DNA from: an archaeon
GTDB taxonomy: Archaea; Nanobdellota; Nanobdellia; Pacearchaeales; GW2011-AR1
DNA: 33,044 nucleotides
NCBI GenBank assembly: GCA_018651605.1
Contig: JABIDS010000010.1
Location: 96,053 to 129,096 of the forward strand
Direction: 5' to 3'
Shown: positions 1-7,366 of the stretch, in pieces
Layout of the letters: each line of letters opens with the position of its first letter
Numbering within the stretch: position 1 is the stretch's first letter
The notes under the pieces: generated by a model
Told to the model about the DNA's origin: nothing
What the model saw: only the letters and a program-made list of their open reading frames with translations
The model's database searches: none
Made by a program: the position numbers and the translations under genes

Positions 1-1
1 G

Positions 2-1309
2 ATTATAACTCCGGAACCAAAATTAATATTCGAATCTCTAAAACCGGATTATGCAGTAATAGGAGAAGGAGAAACTACGATAATAGAATTACTAAAAACA
101 ATAAAAAACAAAACCTCTCCTGAAAAAGTAAATGGAATAATATTCAAAAAAGATAAAAAAACAATAATCACAAAACCAAGAGAAGCAATAAAAAATATAG
201 ATGAATTACCTATTCCCGACTTTGAAGGAATGGATTTTGAAAAACAATTAAACAATATGAGTGCGAATAATAGTCCGTATGGGCTTTTTGATTATCCTAG
301 AGTTTATCCCATAATGTGTAGCAGAGGATGCCCTTTCCAATGTACATTTTGTTATCATTGCCTTGGGATAAGATACAGGGAACGTTCAATAGAAAATGTA
401 ATGCAAGAATTAAGAAAAAATGTAAAAAAATATCAAATAAATTTAATCGCCCTTTATGATGATTTGTTTTCAATAAATAAAGAGAGACTTTATAAATTTT
501 GTGATGAAATAAAAAACTTAATTAAAGAATTAGATTGGGAGTGTAAATGGACTTGTCAATTATCTGTAAGAAACATAGATGATGAAATGTTAAAAAAGTT
601 AAAGGAAGCAGGATGTTATGCAGTAAGTTTTGGTTTTGAAAGTTACAGCCAAAAAGTTTTGAATAGTATGAAAAAACCAATAACTCCTGAATTAATAGAC
701 AGGGCAATAAACTTAACAAAAAAACATAAAATGATTGTCCAAGGAAATTTTATTTTTGGAGATAGAGCCGAAACAAAAGAAACTGCCAAAACAACATTAG
801 ATTATTGGAAAAAAAATTGTTCAGAACAAATATACTTAGGGTTCATTCAACCTTATCCTGGAAGCGAAATATATAATCATTGTATAAAAAAAGAGATAAT
901 AAAAGATAAATTAGATTTTATAAAAAATCATATGAATGAAACTAATTGGTTTAATATGACTGATAATATGACTGATAGCGAAGTATTAGAATTAAAAAAA
1001 GACATATTAGAAGCAAGAAGAAAATATTCCAGTTATGTTGTTCCAACTAAATTTAAAAAAGAAAAAAAACATAAGAGGTATAGTTTATTAATCAAATGTC
1101 CTGGATGCAAAAAGAAAATGATATATAAGAATTTTTTTATAGAAGATAAACTAGTTTTTACCCAATGGAGCTCTTGCAAAAATTGTAAAAGGAGATTTAA
1201 TATTGCAAGCCCCCTTTACAAAATTGGAGTTCAAAATCACAAAAGAATTAATTTTTTAAAAAATATTTATTTATCCTTAAGAGAAAACATTTCTAAAAGA
1301 AATTTATAA
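2..1309 (+). CDS. B12-binding-type radical SAM protein, 5' end cut off
   Basis: Partial gene: the reading frame is open from the window edge, and the ATG at 230 is an internal methionine, because the 76 codons before it encode family-typical sequence. That upstream part has the end of a B12-binding-like domain (DYAVIGEGE, then a PREAIKNIDELPIPDFE-type linker), as in class B radical SAM enzymes of the BchE/methyltransferase kind. The radical SAM cluster motif GCPFQCTFC (CxxxCxxC) lies at about 326-352, followed by the usual GFES and GNFIFG strand motifs. The last third carries two CxxC pairs (CPGC and CKNC, about 1098-1190) that look like a small zinc ribbon, an uncommon extra. One base separates it from the glycosyltransferase at 1311, so the two are probably co-transcribed. 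The substrate is unknown; methylation or rearrangement of a sugar or lipid precursor is inference. Confidence 0.88.
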   Translation: MITPEPKLIFESLKPDYAVIGEGETTIIELLKTIKNKTSPEKVNGIIFKKDKKTIITKPREAIKNIDELPIPDFEGMDFEKQLNNMSANNSPYGLFDYPRVYPIMCSRGCPFQCTFCYHCLGIRYRERSIENVMQELRKNVKKYQINLIALYDDLFSINKERLYKFCDEIKNLIKELDWECKWTCQLSVRNIDDEMLKKLKEAGCYAVSFGFESYSQKVLNSMKKPITPELIDRAINLTKKHKMIVQGNFIFGDRAETKETAKTTLDYWKKNCSEQIYLGFIQPYPGSEIYNHCIKKEIIKDKLDFIKNHMNETNWFNMTDNMTDSEVLELKKDILEARRKYSSYVVPTKFKKEKKHKRYSLLIKCPGCKKKMIYKNFFIEDKLVFTQWSSCKNCKRRFNIASPLYKIGVQNHKRINFLKNIYLSLRENISKRNL

Positions 1310-1310
1310 A

Positions 1311-2546
1311 ATGGAAAAAAAACAGATAGTATTTATAGAAAGTTATTCAACAGTAATGATTTACAAAATAGCAAAAGAATTCAAAAAAAGAGGATATAAA
1401 ACAATTTTAATTAGAATTTTAAGCCCCTCACCAAAAGACAAGGAATTCCATAAGGATGCATTTAATCAGATTATAGATTTAAATTTTGATTTTGTAAAAT
1501 TAAATAAAAAAAATATTCCAAACTTAATTTTAAATTTATTAAAAAAAATAAAACCTCTAACAAAAACACTTATAAGGTCATTAAAACTAAAACCTTGCGT
1601 AATAATAGGGAGGGCAAATCCCAATCTTCCAATTTCTTTTTTTAGAATATTATTCAAAAAAAGTTCATTTATTTATTTCCCCTATGATATCAGGGTTCAT
1701 TATGCTCCTACAAAAGAAATTGCAAAAACAGAAAGAGGGTTATCAAACTTAGAAATAATTTCAGAAAAATATAATTTCGAAAAATCTAATGGAATATTAC
1801 ACAAAGGAGCACCTAGAGAATTAAATTCTATTCATGGAAGATACCTAGGAAAAAAAGTAAAAATCCCCAAAGAGACGCTATATTTTCATCCATATTGTTC
1901 AAATGAATTTATAATACCTTTTAATAAAAATAAGCTTTCAAAAAAAGATAATGAATTACATCTTGTTTGTATTGGTTCAGGGGGGAAAAAAACAAAAGAA
2001 CTCTATGAGATTTATTTTGAAACTGCAAAACATTTAATAAAACAAAAAATACATTTTCATATATATGTTAGTTCTAATCTAAATTCAGAGATAGAGGAAA
2101 AAAAAGGATTTTTCACAAAATATAAAAGTTTTCCAAATATAAAATATTTCCATATTCATCAACCAAAAAACCCTAAAGAAATAGTTTCAGAAGTATCAAA
2201 ATACGATTTTGCCATATCTTTTCCACCATCAACAAATTTTCCAAGATATAATTTAGACCCCAAATTTGCAGTTGGAAACAGAGAATCAACATTTTTTGAA
2301 GCAGGAATCCCTCATTTTTATCCTTTTAATGTAGAATATACAGGCAAAATTATGGAAAGATATGGATTAAATTTACCAATCGCTTTAAACGGAAAACTAA
2401 GTATAAAAAATTTAAAAAATAGAATTAAAAAATTAAACTACAAAGAATTAGAAAAAAAAATTAGCAGAGCAAGAGAAGATTTTAATTTGGAAAAACAATT
2501 TCCAAGATTAGAAAAATTTATTATAGATATTGCAAATAAAAATTAA
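1311..2546 (+). CDS. GT-B-type glycosyltransferase-like protein (paralogue of 13953-15173)
   Basis: A 411-residue protein starting with a Rossmann-like strand (KKQIVFIESYSTVMIYKIAKEF) and ending in a helical region with the pattern NRESTFFEAGIPHFY, which resembles the donor-side C-terminal half of GT-B glycosyltransferases. It is a clear paralogue of the protein at 13953-15173: both share the FIE start, FPYDIR, GILHKGA and FNKNKLSKKD segments. It probably transfers a sugar to a growing glycan at the cytoplasmic face of the membrane, but donor and acceptor cannot be read. It follows the radical SAM gene after one base. Its stop codon overlaps the stop of the convergent HemN gene (2543-2546, shared TTAA). 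No Shine-Dalgarno sequence precedes the ATG. The GT assignment rests on fold-like features and context, not on a diagnostic catalytic motif. Confidence 0.7.
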   Translation: MEKKQIVFIESYSTVMIYKIAKEFKKRGYKTILIRILSPSPKDKEFHKDAFNQIIDLNFDFVKLNKKNIPNLILNLLKKIKPLTKTLIRSLKLKPCVIIGRANPNLPISFFRILFKKSSFIYFPYDIRVHYAPTKEIAKTERGLSNLEIISEKYNFEKSNGILHKGAPRELNSIHGRYLGKKVKIPKETLYFHPYCSNEFIIPFNKNKLSKKDNELHLVCIGSGGKKTKELYEIYFETAKHLIKQKIHFHIYVSSNLNSEIEEKKGFFTKYKSFPNIKYFHIHQPKNPKEIVSEVSKYDFAISFPPSTNFPRYNLDPKFAVGNRESTFFEAGIPHFYPFNVEYTGKIMERYGLNLPIALNGKLSIKNLKNRIKKLNYKELEKKISRAREDFNLEKQFPRLEKFIIDIANKN

Positions 2547-3913
2547 GGCCCAGAAACCTTATATTCTTTATTAATTAAAAAATTATCAAATTTACTGGAA
2601 ATATGAGGTATAAACATTTTGCCCAATGAAGTAATTTTTATAAATTCTTCAGAAAATTCAATTAAATCATCAGCAATAAAACTTTTTAATTTTTCAATTT
2701 CATCCTGGAAATATTCCTTGAATTCAATATTATATTTCTCCTCAATTTTTTTTATATTTATTAATCTCTCACAAAGTAATAAATTAATAACCTCTCTTCT
2801 TATCAAATCATCTTTACTTAGTTTATAACCTTTTAAAATAGGAAACTTAGTTTTCGATAATTGCTCATTATAATCTTCCAAATAAACATTTTGAAAATAA
2901 TATCCATTAAATGCACTAGTGCTTGATGGGCCGATAGCAATAAGATTTTTAGCTCTTCCAGGAGAAAAACCATTAAAAATCCTATGCAATGTTTTATCTT
3001 TTAAAGCAATAGCTAACTCATCATCTGATTTTACAAAATCATTAATACCCACATGAACATATCCTGCCTCCTCAAAACTATCTAATGCTTCTTTGAATAT
3101 TCTAGTTTTTTCAATATAATCTGGAAAAGAATATTTTTCAAGAGCCCTTTGACAAATTTCTCTTTCAGGAGTATGCGCATATTTTAAAAGAGTTATTCTT
3201 TCAGGAGATAATGATATAGAAGTTTTTACAGTTTTTCTAAATGAATCTATAGATTGGAGAGGAAGTCCATAGAGCAAATCAATATTTATCCCCTTTAAAC
3301 CACTTTTAACCTTTGGAGTAAAAAAAGTTTCAACAAGTTCTTTTGGTTGAATTCTATTTACTGCTTTTTGAACATAAGGATCAAAATCCTGTACTCCAAG
3401 AGAAATTCTATTAACCCCAAAAGATTTAAAAAATTCAATTCTCTCAGAATCGATAGATCGTGGATCAACTTCAAAAGCAAATTCTTCTAACTCTAGAGGA
3501 TCAACCAATAATTTTATTTTATCCACTAAAAATTTAAATTCTTCATCAGTCATATATGAAGGAGAACCGCCTCCAATTTGAATATCCTTAACAACAGGTT
3601 TAAACGAATGCTTTTTAAAAAATTCATAAAATCTTTCAATTTCAGTCCCAATGTCTCTCAAAAAAGATTTTATTTCCCTCCTATCAGAAGTTATTTTTGA
3701 ATTACAAAAACAATAAAGACATTTTTGACGACAAAATGGGAAATGAAAGTAAAATGAAATTGGTTCATTTTTATTCATCAAATCCATAAGGGCATTTTCA
3801 AAATTCTCAGATTTAAAATTAAATGTCCACTCCCGTAAAGGAGGATAACTAGTATAATAGGGGGCAGACCAATTATATTTAACTACAATCTCATCCATTA
3901 ATTCGCATTTCAT
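2543..3913 (-). CDS. hemN: HemN-family radical SAM enzyme (oxygen-independent coproporphyrinogen III dehydrogenase-like)
   Basis: A 456-residue protein that follows E. coli HemN closely over its length. The N-terminal KYNWSAPYYTSYP corresponds to the HemN KYNYSGPRYTSYP tripwire region. The cluster motif CRQKCLYCFCN places cysteines at residues 61, 65, 68 and 70, the CxxxCxxCxC pattern of true HemN rather than the CxxxCxxCxF of HemW. Y55, the GGGSP SAM-binding loop, EVDPR, GVQDF, NIDLLYGLP and LHRIFNGF are all present, and a HemN C-terminal domain follows. The known reaction is decarboxylation of two propionates of coproporphyrinogen III. No other haem gene is in this window, so a HemN-like reaction on another substrate (as in cyclopropanases and methylases of natural-product pathways) is equally possible. 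The start overlaps the upstream radical SAM gene by 23 bases; an ATG at 3898 would cut this to 8. Confidence 0.87.
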   Translation of the reverse strand: MKCELMDEIVVKYNWSAPYYTSYPPLREWTFNFKSENFENALMDLMNKNEPISFYFHFPFCRQKCLYCFCNSKITSDRREIKSFLRDIGTEIERFYEFFKKHSFKPVVKDIQIGGGSPSYMTDEEFKFLVDKIKLLVDPLELEEFAFEVDPRSIDSERIEFFKSFGVNRISLGVQDFDPYVQKAVNRIQPKELVETFFTPKVKSGLKGINIDLLYGLPLQSIDSFRKTVKTSISLSPERITLLKYAHTPEREICQRALEKYSFPDYIEKTRIFKEALDSFEEAGYVHVGINDFVKSDDELAIALKDKTLHRIFNGFSPGRAKNLIAIGPSSTSAFNGYYFQNVYLEDYNEQLSKTKFPILKGYKLSKDDLIRREVINLLLCERLINIKKIEEKYNIEFKEYFQDEIEKLKSFIADDLIEFSEEFIKITSLGKMFIPHISSKFDNFLINKEYKVSGP

Positions 3914-5711
3914 ATTTTTTCCTCAAAAAAATCAAAGTTTCCTCGGCATCTTTTACAGTCTTTGGAAATTTTTTTAAAACCTCTGTTAATTCAAAATCGT
4001 CAAATTTTTCCTTCCAATAATCATCATTAAGATTTTTAATCATTTTTTCATATTGAATTTCTGCTTTAATTACATCTCCTCTTAAACAATGAACCAATGC
4101 AAGAGCAAAATTCATATAAGGATGAGTAGGATATCGTTCCTCAATAGCTTCGACCCAAGATAAAAATTTATCCCTTTTCCAGCCAAACTCTAGATTTTTA
4201 TTAAATATAAAGTTTCTAAGAAAATTAAATGTAAACCAAATTTCTCCTAGTTCCGTCTTGGAAGGAACTTTATCATGAGGCATTTTAAAAATATTTAATC
4301 CAGAAAATTCTTCAGAAGAGTTTAATTTACCTTTTTCTAAATCCTTTGTGGGTATAAAATCCCCAATATCGTTATCTTTTTTTCTTTCTCTTTCTTCTTC
4401 ATCTCCAAAATAATTAACATTTGGCTGATATACTGAAAAACCACTCCAATCCAAATCCATTTCAATTGAAAATTTTAATGTTTCAATCATTTTACCAAAA
4501 GTTTCATTTGGAAAACCCACAATATAATAATCTACTACAAACATCTCAGGATATTTCCGAATATTTTTTGAAAATTCTCTAAAAATTTCAAGAGTTCCTG
4601 GTTTTCTCACTTCTCTTAACATTTCTTCATTTCCACTTTCAATTCCAACTTTAAATCCTATACACCCAGAATCTCTCATTTTTTCTAAGAGATCATCACT
4701 TAATGTTCGAACAATAAGGCCATTATTAGAGGCCCAAGTAATATTTAATTTTTTATCAATAATTCCTTGTAAAACTTCCATAGATTTATCATGATATCTC
4801 GCAAAATCATCGTCTGAAATTTCAAAGTGTTTAACACCTCTTTCTTTATGGAGATACTCCATTTCATTTAAAAAATCTTTTATTTCTCTACTTCTAACTC
4901 CTATCCCCATATAATCTCGAACTCCACAAAATTTACATCCTCCCTCACAACCCCTATTAAACCCAATCATTGCAAAAGTTTTATCTTTACCAGAGATTCT
5001 TGAATAAGGGCTAAGAGTTCCAACCTTACAATATTCTTCAATTGGAACTAATTTATGCTCTTCAATTAAATTTCCTTCCAATTTAACAGGACAAGAATTT
5101 CCAGTAGTTTGAATTATTTCAGTCCCATATTTAAATAATATACCTGACATTGCAGGATTTCCTTTATTTTCATAAAGGTTATCCATAAAAAACTTTATTT
5201 TATTTTCAGATTCTTTCTGAAAAACAAAATGGCATAAACCTTCATTTAAAAGTCTTTCTCCATCATAAGTTGCATTATGCCCTCCAGCTAAAATCAATTT
5301 ATTTTTCCCTTTAAGATAATTTAATATTTCGATTAAACTAGGAACATCAACGGCAAAAGTATTGGAAACTCCAATAATCGAGGGGTTGTTTTTCTCAAGA
5401 TAATCATCCAATATTGATATCCAATTTTTATAATCAAATGACTCTTCATTTTTTATTCTCTTTAAAAGCTCAAAGTTTAAATCCAAAATTTTAATCTTCA
5501 ATCCGTGTTTTCTCATTGCAGCAGCAAGACACTGTAATCCTGTTGGAGGATATGCATAATAACATCTATTCTTAGCAACTTCTAGTTCAAATGCATTTAA
5601 ATTAATTTGAGGCCCCTTAATGAGAAGAATCTCCTTATTCAGAGGAATTTTTTGTTTTAAATGTTCACAATATTTTTTTAGTTTTTCATTAGGATAAAGT
5701 TCAGTTCCCAT
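3891..5711 (-). CDS. B12-binding-domain radical SAM enzyme
   Basis: A 606-residue protein. Residues about 30-180 form a B12-binding-like domain (PPTGLQCLAAAMRKHG, then SIIGVSNTF, LILAGGHNAT). The radical SAM cluster motif RGCEGGCKFC follows, with cysteines at 255, 259 and 262, then ISDDDF, GFKVGIESG and VDYYIVGFPNE typical of the core barrel. The last 150 residues are helical and may bind the substrate. An in-frame TTG at 5723 gives a longer reading, but the ATG at 5711 lies 25 bases from the TATA-like box at 5732-5740, matching the leaderless pattern seen across the window, so I prefer it. It overlaps the HemN gene, suggesting the two act together. Enzymes of this class do methylations, ring contractions and C-C bond formation; which one applies here is not visible. 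Confidence 0.85.
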   Translation of the reverse strand: MGTELYPNEKLKKYCEHLKQKIPLNKEILLIKGPQINLNAFELEVAKNRCYYAYPPTGLQCLAAAMRKHGLKIKILDLNFELLKRIKNEESFDYKNWISILDDYLEKNNPSIIGVSNTFAVDVPSLIEILNYLKGKNKLILAGGHNATYDGERLLNEGLCHFVFQKESENKIKFFMDNLYENKGNPAMSGILFKYGTEIIQTTGNSCPVKLEGNLIEEHKLVPIEEYCKVGTLSPYSRISGKDKTFAMIGFNRGCEGGCKFCGVRDYMGIGVRSREIKDFLNEMEYLHKERGVKHFEISDDDFARYHDKSMEVLQGIIDKKLNITWASNNGLIVRTLSDDLLEKMRDSGCIGFKVGIESGNEEMLREVRKPGTLEIFREFSKNIRKYPEMFVVDYYIVGFPNETFGKMIETLKFSIEMDLDWSGFSVYQPNVNYFGDEEERERKKDNDIGDFIPTKDLEKGKLNSSEEFSGLNIFKMPHDKVPSKTELGEIWFTFNFLRNFIFNKNLEFGWKRDKFLSWVEAIEERYPTHPYMNFALALVHCLRGDVIKAEIQYEKMIKNLNDDYWKEKFDDFELTEVLKKFPKTVKDAEETLIFLRKKYEMRING

Positions 5712-5731
5712 AAATAAATTCAAAAAGGAGA

Positions 5732-5740
5732 CTATATAAA
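5732..5740 (-). promoter_or_regulatory. TATA-like box for the radical SAM-HemN operon
   Basis: TTTATATAG on the minus strand, centred 25 bases before the ATG at 5711. It supports that start over the TTG at 5723 and implies a leaderless mRNA. Confidence 0.65.
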
Positions 5741-5797
5741 TATTATTAAGATAAAATCCAACATTACAAAATAATATCTATAAACTACCTCCATAAT

Positions 5798-5806
5798 CTT
5801 TAAAAG
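5798..5806 (+). promoter_or_regulatory. TATA-like box for the nucleotidyltransferase-kinase gene
   Basis: CTTTAAAAG centred 26 bases before the ATG at 5828, divergent from the box at 5732-5740 within a 116-base intergenic region. Confidence 0.6.
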
Positions 5807-5827
5807 CATTTTCAACACAATTTAATT

Positions 5828-7366
5828 ATGCTTGATAACAAGATAAAAGAGATAGAAGACTTAGCAGGATTGATAGATTCTCTTAAAAAACAAGGAAAAA
5901 AAATAGTTCATTGTCACGGATGTTTTGACATAGTTCATCCAGGACACATAGAGCATTTTATAGACGCTAAAAAACAAGGAGACGTTTTAGTCGTAACTGT
6001 AACCCCTGATAGATTCGTTGAAAAAGGCCCAGGAAGACCATTCTTCAACGAAAAAATAAGATTAAAACAATTAGCTGCCCAAGGAACAATCGACTATGTT
6101 GCACTAAATAAATGGTCCACAGCAATAGAAACCCTAAGACTAATAAAACCAGATATTTATGTAAAAGGTAAAGAAGTCTTAGGAAATAAAGATATAGATA
6201 AAATACAAACCACTGAAAAAATATCTTCAAACCTCTCTTTAGAAGAAGAAGCAGTAAAATCAGTAGGAGGAGAATTGTATTTAACAGACCAAATAACTTT
6301 CTCATCCTCAAAAATAATAAACCAAATAACTGAAGCAATACCAGACGAATCAAAAAAATTCTTAGAAAACCTTAAACAATCACACTCCTCTCAAGATATT
6401 TTAAAAATTCTAGACTCTCTAAAAGATATAAGAATTATAGTAATCGGAGATTCGATTTTGGATGAATATGTTTATTGCGAATCCATGGAAAAATCAGGAA
6501 AAGAAACTCAAGTTTCTTATAAATTCTTAGATTCAGAAACACACTTAGGAGGAATTTTTGCAATAGCAAATCATTTAGCAGGATTCGTAAAAGATATTGC
6601 AATAATAACATGCATTGGAAAGAACAATTACAATTTTATAGAAGAAGGATTAAAACAAAACATAGAAAGAAACATTTTTACACAGAGCGAGTCTAAAACT
6701 TTAATTAAAACAAGATATATAGACAATTACAAAAAACACAAAGTATTTCAAAATTATAATACAGATGAATTAAAAATAAATTTAGAAACAGAAGAAAAAA
6801 TTTTAAGATTTTTAGAAAATAATCTTCAAAGATTTGACATGGTTTTAGTTCCTGACTTTGGGCATGGAATGCTGACCCAGAGAATAATCGATTTACTAAC
6901 GAATTCAAATAAATTCTTAGCAATTAATTGTCAATTAAATTCAGGAAATTTAGGATATAACTTCATAACCAAATATCCTCGGGCAGATTTTGTTTCAATA
7001 AATGACAGAGAATTAAGACTCCCTTTTCAAGAAAAAAAAGGAGACATCAGAATACCTATAAAAAAATTAAATCAAAAACTTAATGTAAATAAAATCAATA
7101 TAACTCTAGGAAAAAAAGGAAATATATTTTATGACAATGGAGAATTCATAGAATCTCCCTCATTTACTACCCAACCACTAGATACTATTGGTTCAGGAGA
7201 CGCAGTTTTATCCTTAACTTCTCTTTTAGCTTATAAAAATACAGACCCTATGCTAATTTCTTTTTTAGGAAATAGCATAGGAGGGCTAGCAACAAGAATA
7301 ATTGGAAACCAAAGATCTGTGGACCCAATAGAACTAAGAAAATTTATAAATTATATTTTAAAATAA
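5828..7366 (+). CDS. Bifunctional nucleotidyltransferase-PfkB kinase (HldE-like with domains in reverse order)
   Basis: A 512-residue fusion. Residues about 20-165 are a cytidylyltransferase-fold nucleotidyltransferase: HGCFDIVHPGH has the HxGH motif at 37-40, with YVKGKE downstream and the SSSKIINQ helix at the end. Residues about 190-512 are a PfkB/ribokinase-fold sugar kinase: IIVIGDSILDEYV at its start, LGGIFAIANHLA, and DTIGSGDAV with the likely catalytic base D458. Bacterial HldE (RfaE) has the kinase first and the nucleotidyltransferase last, so the order is swapped. By analogy it would phosphorylate C1 of a sugar phosphate, probably a heptose-like sugar, and then make the NDP-sugar. 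Heptose as substrate is inference; no GmhA isomerase is visible. Its stop abuts the convergent stop of the cupin-ThDP gene with no spacer. Confidence 0.85.
   Translation: MLDNKIKEIEDLAGLIDSLKKQGKKIVHCHGCFDIVHPGHIEHFIDAKKQGDVLVVTVTPDRFVEKGPGRPFFNEKIRLKQLAAQGTIDYVALNKWSTAIETLRLIKPDIYVKGKEVLGNKDIDKIQTTEKISSNLSLEEEAVKSVGGELYLTDQITFSSSKIINQITEAIPDESKKFLENLKQSHSSQDILKILDSLKDIRIIVIGDSILDEYVYCESMEKSGKETQVSYKFLDSETHLGGIFAIANHLAGFVKDIAIITCIGKNNYNFIEEGLKQNIERNIFTQSESKTLIKTRYIDNYKKHKVFQNYNTDELKINLETEEKILRFLENNLQRFDMVLVPDFGHGMLTQRIIDLLTNSNKFLAINCQLNSGNLGYNFITKYPRADFVSINDRELRLPFQEKKGDIRIPIKKLNQKLNVNKINITLGKKGNIFYDNGEFIESPSFTTQPLDTIGSGDAVLSLTSLLAYKNTDPMLISFLGNSIGGLATRIIGNQRSVDPIELRKFINYILK

Noticed and set aside
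6045-6353. 102-residue minus-strand reading frame
   Set aside because: Leucine- and phenylalanine-rich antisense shadow of the A-rich coding strand of the nucleotidyltransferase-kinase gene; no motif.
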